A DNA stretch of 64,000 bases from Xylanibacter ruminicola (GCF_900142525.1 NZ_FRBD01000019.1:51910-115909); one strand, 5' to 3'; positions 15,671-24,763 are shown, counted from the first letter of the stretch. Made by a program: numbers and translations. The notes: a model not told the origin generated them from the letters alone.

Positions 15671-16843
15671 ATGTTAGGAAACTTTTCTTATTACAACCCA
15701 ACCAAACTGTATTTTGGTGATGAGTCTTTGAACTTCCTCAAGGACGAACTGAAGGGCTACGGCCCAGTGGTGCTGCTCAACTACGGCAGTGGCAGCGTAA
15801 AGCGTAACGGCATCTACGACCAGGTGGTGGCTATCCTCAAAGAGGCAGGCAAGACCATCGTTGAGAACTCTGGCGTGATGACCAATCCCACCTTAGAGAA
15901 ACTGCATGAGGGCGTCAAGATTGCCCGCGAGAACGAGGTAGACTTGATCCTTGCCCTTGGCGGCGGCAGCGTTTGCGACTACTCGAAGGCCGTGGCTGCA
16001 TCTGTCTATTATGAAGGCGACTACTGGGACAAGTTCTGGCTGAAGCAGGAAAATCCCGCTAAGGACCAGAGACTGCTGCCTGTGGGCTGTATCCTGACGA
16101 TGGCAGGCACAGGCTCTGAGATGAATGCAGGCACGGTGATTACCGATGCCGAGCACACGTTTAAGGTGGGCCATGTGTTCGACAACCGCCTGATGCCAAA
16201 GTTCTCTATCCTCAATCCGAAATTCACGATGACCGTGCCTGAGAACCAAATGAAAGCCGGCATCTACGATATCATGAATCACATCATGGAGCAGTACTTC
16301 TCGGACTTCGATGACAACACCAGCGACTACCTCTCTGAAGGACTGATGCGCTCTGTCATCCACAGCAGCCGCATCGCTGTAAAGAATCCTCAGGACTACG
16401 AGGCACGCTCGAACATCATGTGGACAGCCACATGGGCACTGAACACCCTTATCGGGCTGGGCAAGCAGCAGGACTGGATGGTTCACATGATTGGTCACAG
16501 CGTGGGTGCTTGGACACATGCCCCACACGGCTATGCGCTGGCATCTGTCTCAATGGCCTACTATCGCCGCGCCATGCAGAACGGTCTATCTAAGTTTGTG
16601 CGCTTCGCCAAGAACGTGTGGAATATCCAGAGCAACGGAATGACCGACGAACAGATAGCCGAAGCTGGTCTGCAGGCCCTGAAGGCATGGATGCTGGAGA
16701 TAGGTCTGCCACTGACCATCAGCGAGTTGGGTGCTACTGACGATATGATTGCTGGCATCACCGAGGGCACCATCTGCTATCCCGCCGGTTATCTGAATCT
16801 GACGAAGTCAGACGTGACAGAGATTCTTAAGGAGAGCATGTAA
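15671..16843 (+). CDS. Iron-containing alcohol dehydrogenase (YqhD/BDH-like)
   Basis: Reduces aldehydes to alcohols with NAD(P)H. The cofactor motif GGGSVCDYSK is at residues 97-106; metal ligands fall in IYDIMNHIMEQY and in GHSVGAWTHAPHGY. Length of 390 residues is usual. It has a close paralog at 40107-41273 with the same N-terminus style (MLGNF-YNPTKLYFG), and both lie next to AraC regulators. The stop is directly followed by a broken cupin gene. Confidence 0.95.
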   Translation: MLGNFSYYNPTKLYFGDESLNFLKDELKGYGPVVLLNYGSGSVKRNGIYDQVVAILKEAGKTIVENSGVMTNPTLEKLHEGVKIARENEVDLILALGGGSVCDYSKAVAASVYYEGDYWDKFWLKQENPAKDQRLLPVGCILTMAGTGSEMNAGTVITDAEHTFKVGHVFDNRLMPKFSILNPKFTMTVPENQMKAGIYDIMNHIMEQYFSDFDDNTSDYLSEGLMRSVIHSSRIAVKNPQDYEARSNIMWTATWALNTLIGLGKQQDWMVHMIGHSVGAWTHAPHGYALASVSMAYYRRAMQNGLSKFVRFAKNVWNIQSNGMTDEQIAEAGLQALKAWMLEIGLPLTISELGATDDMIAGITEGTICYPAGYLNLTKSDVTEILKESM

Positions 16844-17135
16844 TTGGCAGATGTCGGTGGTGGTGTGATTTCACCACAAGCAGGTACAAGTGCTCATCTG
16901 CATTGCTGGGCGCGGCTGGTATCAGGAATGGGGCAAGGCTCCCGTTGAGATGACTCCCGGCACTGTCATCGCCGTACCCGCAGATGTCAAACATTGGCAC
17001 GGAGCACAGAAAGACTCATGGTTTCAACACCTGACCTATCATAAGGATGTTCAGGAAGGAGCTGGTAACGAGTGGTGCGAGCCTGTAGATGATGCTGCCT
17101 ATAATGCATCTTCATATTGTCATCATCATGATTAA
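16844..17135 (+). pseudogene. Remnant of a CMD-cupin gene
   Basis: Immediately after the alcohol dehydrogenase stop, the sequence encodes LADVGGGV, then, after a loss of about 36 bases and a frame change, HHKQVQVLICIAGRGWYQEW and the rest of a cupin domain (TPGTVIAVPADVKHWHGA). This matches the C-terminal part of the intact CMD-cupin protein at 35651-36655. The signal peptide and both CMD segments are missing. An 81-codon frame from 16890 is open but lacks the first cupin strands. Confidence 0.85.
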
Positions 17136-17160
17136 TATAGCAAAAAATAATCTTTTCTTA

Positions 17161-18303
17161 TTACTTCATATTCTTGGTGAAAAACTCTGCCAGCTTATCC
17201 CACGGAATCATGTTCTTGGGCTGACCCTGACCTGCCTTTTCCTCGTAGCCGCCATCGTAGAGGTCGCAGTGAGAGGCATCTGGTATGATGAGCAGTTGCT
17301 TGTTCTCTGGGTTGGGATTTGGCTCGCCAACAAACTTATAACCCTCAGCTTTGCCATCCACCATATAGTGATAAGCAGCCTCGCCAAAGTAGCGTGAGTG
17401 GGCGTCAGCACCGTGCATCACGAGAACGGCAGAGCGGATTTCGTTGATATAATAGAGGAAGCGGCTGTTGGCATAGGCCTGTGTTCCGATGACGCGCCAG
17501 CCGTCGTTAGAGTTGCCGGAGCGCTTGTGGTAGCCGCGTGGGGTCTTGTAATAGTCGTAGTAGTCGTGCACAAAGTTGGGCGCCTGTGGTGGAACGGTAT
17601 CCAGCACACCTCCTGCCATCGCGTTGGGGTCGGTGAGGCGTTGCTTTGAAAGGTTTTCGCGGTTCCTATGACGCCACTGCTCGTTGTCGAAAGCATCGTT
17701 ATAGTCGTTGCCACTGACACGAGTCATATCATACATCGTAGAGGCTACGGTAGCCTTGATGCGAGTATCGGTAGCGGCAACATTCAGCGCGATGCCTCCC
17801 CAACCGCAAATGCCGATGATGCCAATCCGTTCGGCATCCACATTGTCCTGCTTCGACAGGAAATCGACTGCAGCCATAAAGTCCTCGGTATTGATGTCGG
17901 GCGATGCCGTGCGACGCGGTTCACCGCTGCTTTCACCTGTATAGGAAGGGTCGAAAGCCAGTGCCACGAAACCACACTCTGCCATCTTCATGGCATAGAG
18001 ACCACTGCACTGCTCCTTCACGGCACCAAAGGGACCAGAGACCGCAATGGCAGGTAACTTTTCTCCCCTCTCTTTGGAGGGGTCGGGGAAGGCTGGTGTA
18101 TAGAGGTCTGCCGCCAGCGTCAGTCCATACTGTGTTTTAAACGTCACCTTCTTGTGGTTCACCTTCTCGCTCGGCGGGAACACCTTGTCCCACTCCTGCG
18201 TCAAATCTAACTCTTGTTCCATGTTGTTATTAGTAGTTTGTCTGTTGCTTGTGCAGCCTGCCAGCATTCCGCTCAGCAGCATTGCGGCTAATAATACTTT
18301 CAT
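17161..18303 (-). CDS. Lipoprotein alpha/beta hydrolase (dienelactone hydrolase-like)
   Basis: Lipoprotein signal with lipobox LAGC, then an alpha/beta hydrolase. The nucleophile elbow reads GIIGICGWGG, so the nucleophile position is Cys, as in dienelactone hydrolases; Asp in MHGADAHS and His in DASHCDLYDG would complete the triad. A near twin is encoded at 38001-39125. Compared with the twin this copy has about ten extra residues (FPDPSKERGE) after LYTPA, coming from a palindromic repeat at 18062-18094. It is the last gene of a long leftward run. Confidence 0.9.
   Translation of the reverse strand: MKVLLAAMLLSGMLAGCTSNRQTTNNNMEQELDLTQEWDKVFPPSEKVNHKKVTFKTQYGLTLAADLYTPAFPDPSKERGEKLPAIAVSGPFGAVKEQCSGLYAMKMAECGFVALAFDPSYTGESSGEPRRTASPDINTEDFMAAVDFLSKQDNVDAERIGIIGICGWGGIALNVAATDTRIKATVASTMYDMTRVSGNDYNDAFDNEQWRHRNRENLSKQRLTDPNAMAGGVLDTVPPQAPNFVHDYYDYYKTPRGYHKRSGNSNDGWRVIGTQAYANSRFLYYINEIRSAVLVMHGADAHSRYFGEAAYHYMVDGKAEGYKFVGEPNPNPENKQLLIIPDASHCDLYDGGYEEKAGQGQPKNMIPWDKLAEFFTKNMK
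18062..18094. repeat. Palindromic repeat inserted in frame in the hydrolase gene
   Basis: The stretch contains CCCCTC-N6-GAGGGG followed by TCGGGGAAGGC and encodes FPDPSKERGE on the minus strand. The paralog at 38001-39125 lacks it (LYTPKDAKGK in place). This C/G-rich hairpin type is reminiscent of dispersed intergenic repeats of Bacteroidota. Confidence 0.65.
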
Positions 18304-18315
18304 ATATTACGATAG

Positions 18316-19017
18316 TTAAGAAAATTCAATAATTGCACTCACATCTTCTCCTATTGAAAGGGAAACTATAATCACGTTATCATTCTTGTAGATGGTAGGA
18401 ACTAGCATCTCACCGAGTTTGGCAGCCACTCGGTACTCTACCCTCAAACTGCTTACAACGTAATCCTCCGGCAACAGTTCCATCGCCATGCGGACATAGT
18501 TGGCATTGTTCACGTGCTTGTTGTAGTCGATGTCGGCACGGAGTACTCTGATAGGCTCCAACACCTCACCATCGCTTTTGGGCAGGATGATGCGTCGGTC
18601 CTTATAGTTCATCTCCAACTGGGGTTCCAGTGTCATGGACTGAATGGTTGCATCATTCACGCGTTTCAGTTTTCCTGCCACCTTATCAACGAATGCTCCC
18701 ATGCTCCATGTCTTGTAGCAGGGATTGCCCTGTGAATCGTAGATGAACGTGTTACGGAATCCGAACATGGGTTTCATGCCATAGACGGAGGTCGTCACCT
18801 TCAGTTCCTCTTTGTATTCAGGTACTCGAATAATTTCAACCTGCCGGGTTGCCAACAGCTGAGCCATGTTCTGCTCCGTAAAGTACTGTTTTACGCCAGG
18901 CTCTGAATCAATCCACATTTCGGAGCAGTCCTGCATCATCTGGAGGGCAGAGTAGAGCTTCAGCCGTCCCTCGCTGTCACAGGCACTTGTCGTTACCTTA
19001 TAATTCAAACTGTACAT
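18316..19017 (-). CDS. Acyl-ACP thioesterase (double hotdog)
   Basis: Releases fatty acids from acyl-ACP. Two hotdog repeats are seen: MYSLNYKVTTSACDSEGRL at the start and, in the second, LRADIDYNKHVNNANYVRMA, which carries the Asn/His motif of FatA/FatB-like thioesterases. Length of 233 residues fits bacterial members. The gene follows the FMN reductase by 26 bases and precedes the hydrolase by 12. Confidence 0.9.
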   Translation of the reverse strand: MYSLNYKVTTSACDSEGRLKLYSALQMMQDCSEMWIDSEPGVKQYFTEQNMAQLLATRQVEIIRVPEYKEELKVTTSVYGMKPMFGFRNTFIYDSQGNPCYKTWSMGAFVDKVAGKLKRVNDATIQSMTLEPQLEMNYKDRRIILPKSDGEVLEPIRVLRADIDYNKHVNNANYVRMAMELLPEDYVVSSLRVEYRVAAKLGEMLVPTIYKNDNVIIVSLSIGEDVSAIIEFS

Positions 19018-19043
19018 GATTATTTCTTCTTTGTTTTAGTTTG

Positions 19044-19700
19044 TTATTCCTTGGCCTTTGCCACCAGTCGCTTGCCCAGTTCGTAGGCTTTTTCGAGGTC
19101 GATGGGGAATTGTGTGTCGCGTACCTCGGCCTTGTGAGCCTCGCTGAACGTGGCGGCATCGTAGCGGTCGTAGTTCGAGAACTGATAAGTGTCATAGCTG
19201 CATAATATCTCTGTAGGACCGAACACAGCGAGTTGCTTGGCAGAGGTGTCCATGAGGATAGGGTAGTTCATCTGACGGTACACCTCTTCGTTGGGACAGT
19301 TCATCGTATAGATCGTAGCCGAACAGATGCGCTTTAGCACGACGGGTTTGGAGTAGTCAGAATAGTTGACTGCAGGAAACTCCATTCGTTCCATAAAGGC
19401 ACGAAGGGCGGCTGAGGGGTAGCCACAATAGTTGGGCGAACCGCACACCAGTACGTCGGCCTCCACAGCCTTCTGGAGTATGGGCTGCAGGTCGTCCTTG
19501 AAAGAGCAGACACCCTTCTTGCCTCCCTTCAGCTTACAGGCAAAACACGACATGCAGCCCTTGTAGTTCATACTGCGGTCATAGAGGTTCACCAGTTCCA
19601 CCTCAGCACCAGCCTCTCTGGCACCATCCATGGCACGCTTCAGCAGCTGTGCCGTATTGCCGTTCTTACGCGGACTTCCGTTGATAAATAATGCTTTCAT
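19044..19700 (-). CDS. NADPH-dependent FMN reductase / flavodoxin-family protein
   Basis: Starts MKALFINGSPRKNGNTAQLL, the flavin phosphate-binding signature of the family. Two Cys-containing segments (GCMSCFACKLKG and GVCSFKDD) resemble iron-sulfur flavoproteins, but the spacing is not the compact CX2CX2C motif, so a cluster is uncertain. GSPNYCGYPSAALRAF forms the second FMN loop. ATG 19700 is chosen; the frame is open upstream without similarity. Confidence 0.88.
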   Translation of the reverse strand: MKALFINGSPRKNGNTAQLLKRAMDGAREAGAEVELVNLYDRSMNYKGCMSCFACKLKGGKKGVCSFKDDLQPILQKAVEADVLVCGSPNYCGYPSAALRAFMERMEFPAVNYSDYSKPVVLKRICSATIYTMNCPNEEVYRQMNYPILMDTSAKQLAVFGPTEILCSYDTYQFSNYDRYDAATFSEAHKAEVRDTQFPIDLEKAYELGKRLVAKAKE

Positions 19701-19719
19701 AATTTTTGTGGTTTTAGAA

Positions 19720-20148
19720 TTATATCTTCTTCGTTTTCGTATATTTAACCTTCGGTTGAATATGCTCACGCTCGGCAGAATCCAAACGAGTTTGTTTCTG
19801 CTCTCGCTTACTCGCATATTTAATCTTTACAATCTCAAAAGAGTTTCGGGTCAGTTCCTTTAGCAGGTCATCAGGGGCAGTCAAGGGGTTGATGCCTATC
19901 CAATGCTTGGGCGATTCGTTATACGGATTGCCGATGCACTCGTACTGTGCCTTCAGGTCTTCGATGCGCTCTGGCTGGCATTTCAGCGAGATGACTGAGA
20001 AATCATTGCAGTCGAAGAATGAGAACATGTGGCCCATTACGTAGAACACCAATACTCCCTCTCCGTTCTTGAACTTCTGGAAAGGAAGTTTCTCCTCAAT
20101 GTCTTCGCCTAGCGACAGGCAATACTCGCGATAGTCTTCTATGTTCAT
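19720..20148 (-). CDS. MmcQ/YjbR family protein
   Basis: A 142-residue protein starting MNIEDYREYCLSL, with FFDCNDFSVISLKCQPER, HWIGINPL and a final helix LLKELTRNSFEIV, all typical of MmcQ/YjbR-like (CyaY-fold) proteins of unknown function. An unusual Lys/Arg/Gln-rich tail follows. Its ATG overlaps the TGA of the upstream gene (ATGA at 20148-20145), indicating translational coupling. Confidence 0.85.
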   Translation of the reverse strand: MNIEDYREYCLSLGEDIEEKLPFQKFKNGEGVLVFYVMGHMFSFFDCNDFSVISLKCQPERIEDLKAQYECIGNPYNESPKHWIGINPLTAPDDLLKELTRNSFEIVKIKYASKREQKQTRLDSAEREHIQPKVKYTKTKKI

Positions 20149-21440
20149 TTCGGCTTAGCATTTCGATAATCGGCAATGGGGGCTATCTGTAGCGGATGAC
20201 GGTCTGGAATCTCGTAAGTCAGCCCCTGCTGATGCAGCTCGTCGAGGAACGTATCAAGATATACATCGGTTGCAAAACGCTGCATGAAACTGATGCTGAA
20301 AACACCTGCGGCAGCACTGACTTCCACTACAATCATATAGGCAGAGTCGGTCTCTGTGCGCATCTCCCTGATATATTGTTCGGCAGCACCAAGACCAGCC
20401 TTCCCTACATAGCTGAACATGCACGAACCGTACTGCTGGCTCAGTTGGTTTGTTGGAGCAAAGGCCTGATAGCGGGCTTGAAGCGTGGGCAGTTGTTCCA
20501 CCCTTTCCATCCGGTCTTGGGTCTGCCAGAAATAGTCTTGCAGGTTGTCTGGATAAGTCTGCTCGGCTATCATCTTGCGGAAAGCTGCTATCTGAGTATC
20601 AAAGTCCGCCTGCTGCATATCTTGCCCCAGTGGCAGGAACAGTCCGCCTACTTGTGAATGGTGTGCCGCTGTGGTTCCGAGTGTCTTTCTCAAATCAACT
20701 GCTACTGTAACGGTTGGTGCCAGAGGCGCACTCTCTGGATGCAGACGGGCGATGGCTCTTGCCAGAAGCAGGGTTAGGAAAGAAGTAGGCGTGGCACCGC
20801 ATGCCCGCACACGCTTCATCATCTGCTCCTCAGAGATGCGTATCTGTACCACTTCTTTCTTATCAGCAAGGGGTACGATGGCATCGGTGGCCAGATTGAT
20901 AACCTTAGGACGTTCAGGCAGCTGCTGCGGGTGGATGCTCGTTGGTCTTGGCAGTGTGGTGGGATCAGTCCATTCTGCCTCGTCGATGATGTCACCTGCA
21001 ACCCAGACTCCTGCAGGGTCTAACTCACTATCGTAGCGTCGCCGGCAGTATTCATAGAGCAATGTCCGGAGGATGCGATAGGCGGCAGTCCCGTCGATGA
21101 GTGCATGAAAGAAATCCAATGCCACGCAATCGTCCCACCATGAAAAAGCCATCAGATGTTCGTTGGCTTCTTCACTGCACAAGCATACCGGCTGTCGGCA
21201 GCCCGTGACTTTCCAAGGCTGTGGATTGTCGTGATAGACATAGTGCTCGCTGCCGTCAGCATCGCGTTCGACACCAAGTTTGACACACAGGTAAGGGTAT
21301 CTCGTCTGTGCTGCTGCAACTGCTTCTTCGAGCAGATGCCTATCCACATCATCTTTCATCTGAAGAACGATGCGCACCGTCATAGGGTACTCGTCATCGG
21401 CCCTATTCAAGTAGAAACGCTCAATATATAATCTCTGCAT
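20145..21440 (-). CDS. Condensation-domain-like acyltransferase
   Basis: The HxxxDG motif of the BAHD/condensation/WES acyltransferase superfamily is present as HALIDG (about residues 112-117 from MQRLYIERF). Two CAT-like halves are expected, and a VTVAVDLRKTLG segment with FSYVGKAGLG supports an alcohol acetyltransferase-like enzyme. There is no adenylation or carrier domain nearby, so a stand-alone acyltransferase is more likely than a peptide synthetase. ATG 21440 is preferred over TTG 21461. It overlaps the YjbR gene by four bases. Confidence 0.78.
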   Translation of the reverse strand: MQRLYIERFYLNRADDEYPMTVRIVLQMKDDVDRHLLEEAVAAAQTRYPYLCVKLGVERDADGSEHYVYHDNPQPWKVTGCRQPVCLCSEEANEHLMAFSWWDDCVALDFFHALIDGTAAYRILRTLLYEYCRRRYDSELDPAGVWVAGDIIDEAEWTDPTTLPRPTSIHPQQLPERPKVINLATDAIVPLADKKEVVQIRISEEQMMKRVRACGATPTSFLTLLLARAIARLHPESAPLAPTVTVAVDLRKTLGTTAAHHSQVGGLFLPLGQDMQQADFDTQIAAFRKMIAEQTYPDNLQDYFWQTQDRMERVEQLPTLQARYQAFAPTNQLSQQYGSCMFSYVGKAGLGAAEQYIREMRTETDSAYMIVVEVSAAAGVFSISFMQRFATDVYLDTFLDELHQQGLTYEIPDRHPLQIAPIADYRNAKPK

Positions 21441-21464
21441 CGGTCGGTTTAGATTTGTCAAAGT

Positions 21465-22409
21465 CTATTTACTCTGCATGAACAGCCAGTCGCGCACTGC
21501 TGCAATCTTATAGCCGTAGTCAAAAGATGCCATGTGCTCCATACCCTTGCCTGATTCAGGGAGTACACTGCCTGCCTCCCACTTGATGAAGTTGATATTG
21601 CCGCCCTTGGCTATCAGTTCCTCGGCCAATCGTTCCTGTTCTTCGCTTGGAAGCTTTGCACTCCATGATGTGGAGTCAACACGGGCATTGTTCTCCTTCA
21701 GCACCTCAGCCAAATCTTTCATGCCACCCGATGCTTTCTGGTCGCCGCCAGCCACGATGTAGAAGAAATGCTTCTTGCCGAAGTCTTGCATTTTCGAAGT
21801 GTCCCACTGACTGCTGACAAACAATGAGGCCGCAAAAAGATCGGGATATGTGATGTTGAAGTAGAACGACATCATGCCGCCCATTGACTGTCCTGTGGTG
21901 TATAGGCGGTTGGTATCTACATTGTATTCCTTGCAGACGGTCTGAAGCAGTCGGATTGTCATTTCCACCTCGTCCGTCGTACTCCAATCATCCTGCACAG
22001 CCCAGTCAGTATATTGTGGCACCAACACGAATGAAGGATGCTTCTGCTGGTCTCTATTTGAAGCGAACTCCAAGGCACCATACCCTTGCGTGAGCGGAGC
22101 CGTCACTTCCTTTCCTGCAGTACTGGCATCAGCCATGAAGAGCACTAAGGGGAGTTTCTGACCTGCCTCGGCACCTTCGGGAACCAGCAGATTATACTCC
22201 ATTGTCTTGCCTGTCTGTTTGTCGTTGTACGTCAGTTGCTTGAACTTTCCTAGTGTCTCTTGCTTCAATGCCGCGAAAACACTGTCAGAATCTTTGTTAA
22301 TCACCATGTGGCCACCTTGGCGAGGACCACGTTCACCGCCCTTCTTCTTCTGGGCGCAGGCTGTCAGGCACATCACTCCTACTGCCAGCAAAAACATTAC
22401 TTTCTTCAT
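21465..22409 (-). CDS. Lipoprotein esterase (PHB depolymerase/feruloyl esterase-like)
   Basis: Lipoprotein signal ending in CLTACAQ, a charged linker, then an alpha/beta hydrolase with nucleophile motif GQSMGG and preceding TNRLYTTGQSMGGMMSFYF, typical of the LpqC/poly(3-hydroxybutyrate) depolymerase esterases. Probably acts on acyl esters outside the inner membrane. It precedes the acyltransferase by 24 bases in the same leftward run; 22410-22500 upstream has no clear promoter box. Confidence 0.88.
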   Translation of the reverse strand: MKKVMFLLAVGVMCLTACAQKKKGGERGPRQGGHMVINKDSDSVFAALKQETLGKFKQLTYNDKQTGKTMEYNLLVPEGAEAGQKLPLVLFMADASTAGKEVTAPLTQGYGALEFASNRDQQKHPSFVLVPQYTDWAVQDDWSTTDEVEMTIRLLQTVCKEYNVDTNRLYTTGQSMGGMMSFYFNITYPDLFAASLFVSSQWDTSKMQDFGKKHFFYIVAGGDQKASGGMKDLAEVLKENNARVDSTSWSAKLPSEEQERLAEELIAKGGNINFIKWEAGSVLPESGKGMEHMASFDYGYKIAAVRDWLFMQSK

Positions 22410-22500
22410 ATTTCCTTGGAGTGTTTCGAGTCGCGGCTCTGGTCTCTACCAAGACCTTTTTAAGTGAATTATATTATGTGTTTGTTTGCTAAATTGGAAT

Positions 22501-23037
22501 TTATATGATTTCTTTTTTGAATTTTGCGGGATTACCAGCCACTAAGGTCCGTGGAGCGACATTACTGGTTACCACAGAACCTGCAGCAATGACTGCACCA
22601 TCACCAATTACGACACCAGGCAGTATCACGGAATGGCCACCAACCCAAACATCATTGCCAATAGTAATTGGAATTCCATAGCCATCAAGCGTTCTACCTT
22701 CGGGTTGGAGACGATGACCAGCTGTATAAATTCCCACATCAGGCCCAATCAGACAGTTATTGCCGATGTGTATTTCTGCAACGTCGAGCATCGTACAATT
22801 ATAATCAGCATGGAAATTGTCGCCGACATGGATATTCTTGCCAAAGTCGCAATGGAAATTATCACCAACGAAAGGATTACTACCAGAAGATCCGAACAAT
22901 TCCTTGACAATTTCTTGCTTCTGGATATGATTGACCAAAGACAGACTGTTTAATCGCTTGATAAGCTCAGATGTTTTGGTTAACTGTAATAGCACATCTT
23001 CACTAATATCTGTACGACTGAATGTTATCTTTTCCAT
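22501..23037 (-). CDS. Sugar O-acetyltransferase, hexapeptide repeat (maltose acetyltransferase-like)
   Basis: Left-handed beta helix acetyl-CoA-dependent transferase. Hexapeptide repeats run from NPFVGDNFHCDFGKNIHVGD to VIGDGAVIAAGSVVTSNV, with catalytic His in YTAGHRLQPEGR and the WVGGHSVILPGV segment. At 178 residues it is slightly shorter at the N-terminus than LacA/Maa. The next gene upstream is a second acetyltransferase, 11 bases away. Confidence 0.92.
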   Translation of the reverse strand: MEKITFSRTDISEDVLLQLTKTSELIKRLNSLSLVNHIQKQEIVKELFGSSGSNPFVGDNFHCDFGKNIHVGDNFHADYNCTMLDVAEIHIGNNCLIGPDVGIYTAGHRLQPEGRTLDGYGIPITIGNDVWVGGHSVILPGVVIGDGAVIAAGSVVTSNVAPRTLVAGNPAKFKKEII

Positions 23038-23048
23038 AAATTCCTTGT

Positions 23049-23627
23049 TTATCTGTCTTTTATCTCTATCTTTTTTATTACCTTGGCTGGAACGCCACCA
23101 ACAATGGTATTCGGTTCAACGTCCTTTGTCACTACTGCACCAGCAGCCACTACGGCTCCATCGCCGATGGTTACTCCAGCAAGAACGGTGGCATTGGCTC
23201 CAATCCATACGTTTTTGCCGATGTGAATTGGTGCATAACTCATGCTCTGGCGCTTGGCCGGGTCAAGGTCGTGGTTGATGGTTGCCAGCACGACGTTGTG
23301 ACCGATGAGAGCGCCCTCGTCGATGGTGATACCGCCCTGATCCTGGAACTTACAGCCCATGTTGATGAAGACCCGTTCACCAACGATGGTGTTCTTGCCG
23401 CAATCGGTATGAAACGGAGGAAACATGCCTACCGTCTTGGGCACTTCACGTCCCCAAAGCTGTTCCAGCAAATCGTGCAACTGCTCTGGAGTATGATACT
23501 TGCCGTTAATCTCTGCTGTTATCTTCAGTGCCTCCTGCGACAGCTGATGGAACATCATGTGGACATCACCACCGCCAACGACGGGTTTGCCCGATGCCAT
23601 GTAATCACGAAATTCTTGTATTGTCAT
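23049..23627 (-). CDS. Sugar O-acetyltransferase, hexapeptide repeat (second copy)
   Basis: Same fold as the downstream gene but clearly diverged: [20 protein letters not shown], hexapeptides from [20 protein letters not shown] to [20 protein letters not shown], and the catalytic His in [10 protein letters not shown]. The ATG overlaps the stop of the upstream small membrane protein gene (TAATG), so the genes are coupled. Confidence 0.92.
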   Translation of the reverse strand: MTIQEFRDYMASGKPVVGGGDVHMMFHQLSQEALKITAEINGKYHTPEQLHDLLEQLWGREVPKTVGMFPPFHTDCGKNTIVGERVFINMGCKFQDQGGITIDEGALIGHNVVLATINHDLDPAKRQSMSYAPIHIGKNVWIGANATVLAGVTIGDGAVVAAGAVVTKDVEPNTIVGGVPAKVIKKIEIKDR

Positions 23628-23845
23628 TATTCTTTATTTTTATGTTCTTTTGTAAACTTGTAAATTGTTAACGTAGGAAGGATAACCAATAGCAGCAACG
23701 CAACCTCTAACAATGCGTACGACCCGAAGTAGTCCACCAATGTCTGGAATTTCAGGACTCCATCTATCAGAAAGACCAGAAAGGCAAACCAGCAGAGAAA
23801 GAATATTGCCGAATACTTGATTTCCCGTTTCTTCAGTTTCATCAT
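23627..23845 (-). CDS. Small two-helix membrane protein
   Basis: A 72-residue protein beginning [12 protein letters not shown] with two hydrophobic segments ([20 protein letters not shown] and [17 protein letters not shown]). I recognise no family. ATG at 23845 follows a promoter box at 24005-23998; GTG at 23863 is possible. It is probably the first gene of the leftward run ending at 17161. Confidence 0.6.
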   Translation of the reverse strand: MMKLKKREIKYSAIFFLCWFAFLVFLIDGVLKFQTLVDYFGSYALLEVALLLLVILPTLTIYKFTKEHKNKE

Positions 23846-23997
23846 TCGATAGTTTAATACCACTTATATCCGCGAGCCTAATGGCTACTCTTTTAATTAT
23901 CAATCACTTACAGACAGGCAAAATTATAATAGGTAACGGTCTAGAAACTTCCTGTCTGCGTCGTTCTGCTTTGTTTCAATATGTCAAATATCTGATG

Positions 23998-24005
23998 CAA
24001 AGGTA
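23998..24005 (-). promoter_or_regulatory. -7 element (TACCTTTG) of the leftward acetyltransferase run
   Basis: The minus strand reads TACCTTTGCATC, the common Prevotella-type start region, about 150 bases before the ATG at 23845. No -33 element is obvious. 23846-23997 holds no gene. Confidence 0.55.
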
Positions 24006-24097
24006 ATCATTTTCCTCGAAATCACCAAATAATTCTTCAGTATTCTAATACAATGGCAGACAGTCCCCCATTGAGATATAAAGAAACCACTAAACTG

Positions 24098-24127
24098 CTG
24101 TCCCACCTTATTATATATGTGGGACAG
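24098..24127. other. Perfect 9-bp hairpin CTGTCCCAC/GTGGGACAG
   Basis: The arms at 24098-24106 and 24119-24127 are exact complements around an AT-rich 12-base loop. A short T run (TTTT) follows on the plus strand. It could be a terminator or a remnant of an insertion-sequence end. Confidence 0.5.
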
Positions 24128-24244
24128 ATGTTTTGACCGTTGTCAATCGTGCCAATGTTAACGTGTCGTCAGACCTAAACTCGTAAAAAAACATAATTTT
24201 AGAAGAAAAACCAAGATATTCGGCAGAAAATGAAAAATTTTCAT

Positions 24245-24252
24245 TATCTTTG
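24245..24252 (+). promoter_or_regulatory. -7 element (TATCTTTG) of the XRE regulator
   Basis: TATCTTTG lies 20 bases upstream of the ATG at 24273, giving a short leader. The -33 region is not consensus. Confidence 0.65.
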
Positions 24253-24272
24253 TAGCATAAAAAATTTATCGT

Positions 24273-24503
24273 ATGGAAGATGTAAACAGAATTAAATTGG
24301 TTCTTGTGGAGAAAAAACGTACCAGCAAATGGCTGGCAGAACAGCTCGGTGTTAACCCCTCGACTGTTAGCAAGTGGTGTACGAACTCTTCCCAACCAGA
24401 CCTTGCATGTATATTAAAGATTGCAGATCTACTGGAAGTTGACTTAAAAGAACTCTTTGTGAGAGAGTACAAACAATATCTCCTTTCTCAGGAGTTAAAA
24501 TGA
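24273..24503 (+). CDS. XRE-family helix-turn-helix regulator
   Basis: A 76-residue Cro/CI-type DNA-binding protein; the HTH is WLAEQLGVNPSTVSKWCTNS, followed by ILKIADLLEVDLKELFV, the usual fifth helix. It stands alone upstream of the giant helicase gene with a 260-base gap and is the likely local regulator of that island. Confidence 0.93.
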   Translation: MEDVNRIKLVLVEKKRTSKWLAEQLGVNPSTVSKWCTNSSQPDLACILKIADLLEVDLKELFVREYKQYLLSQELK

Positions 24504-24763
24504 ATAATGTACTATCGTAGCAAGGTCGTTCCTCCGTCGTTCGTAGGTCGTAGCTATATCGTAGCAAGGGCGTAGGATAGGCGTTGCTTAGACCGAGGAT
24601 AGAGGTGGCCAAGAGCAAGCCGAGACCTTTGGGAGAGGTTCGAGAGGCCTTCGAGGAACCAAACCGAGTCTTTCGTTAGGGTAAGAATAGGGTAAGAATG
24701 CCCCAAGAAGATGGATAGAAGATAGTAAGAAGTAAACAAGAGTATAAAAACAAAAACGAAGAT
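24504..24763 (+). other. Leader of the helicase gene with repeated motifs, no gene
   Basis: No open frame with protein-like composition. ATCGTAGCAAGG occurs at about 24514 and again at about 24557, inside a run of TCGT/CGTAG words; GGGTAAGAAT occurs twice in tandem near 24679-24700. Several short inverted repeats (for example GAGAGGTTCGAGAGGCC) suggest a structured mRNA leader. I see no TAnnTTTG element here, so the promoter may be that of the XRE gene. Confidence 0.45.

Noticed and set aside
15893..16528. 211-codon minus-strand frame opposite the alcohol dehydrogenase
   Set aside because: It is a shadow of the coding strand: His/Val/Ala-rich, no domain, and no start signals.
20145..21440. 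Nonribosomal peptide synthetase locus
   Set aside because: Only a condensation-like acyltransferase is present; there are no adenylation, carrier or thioesterase domains in a synthetase arrangement.
24098..24127. Insertion-sequence inverted repeat end
   Set aside because: No second copy of the hairpin arm and no transposase are nearby; recorded only as a hairpin.
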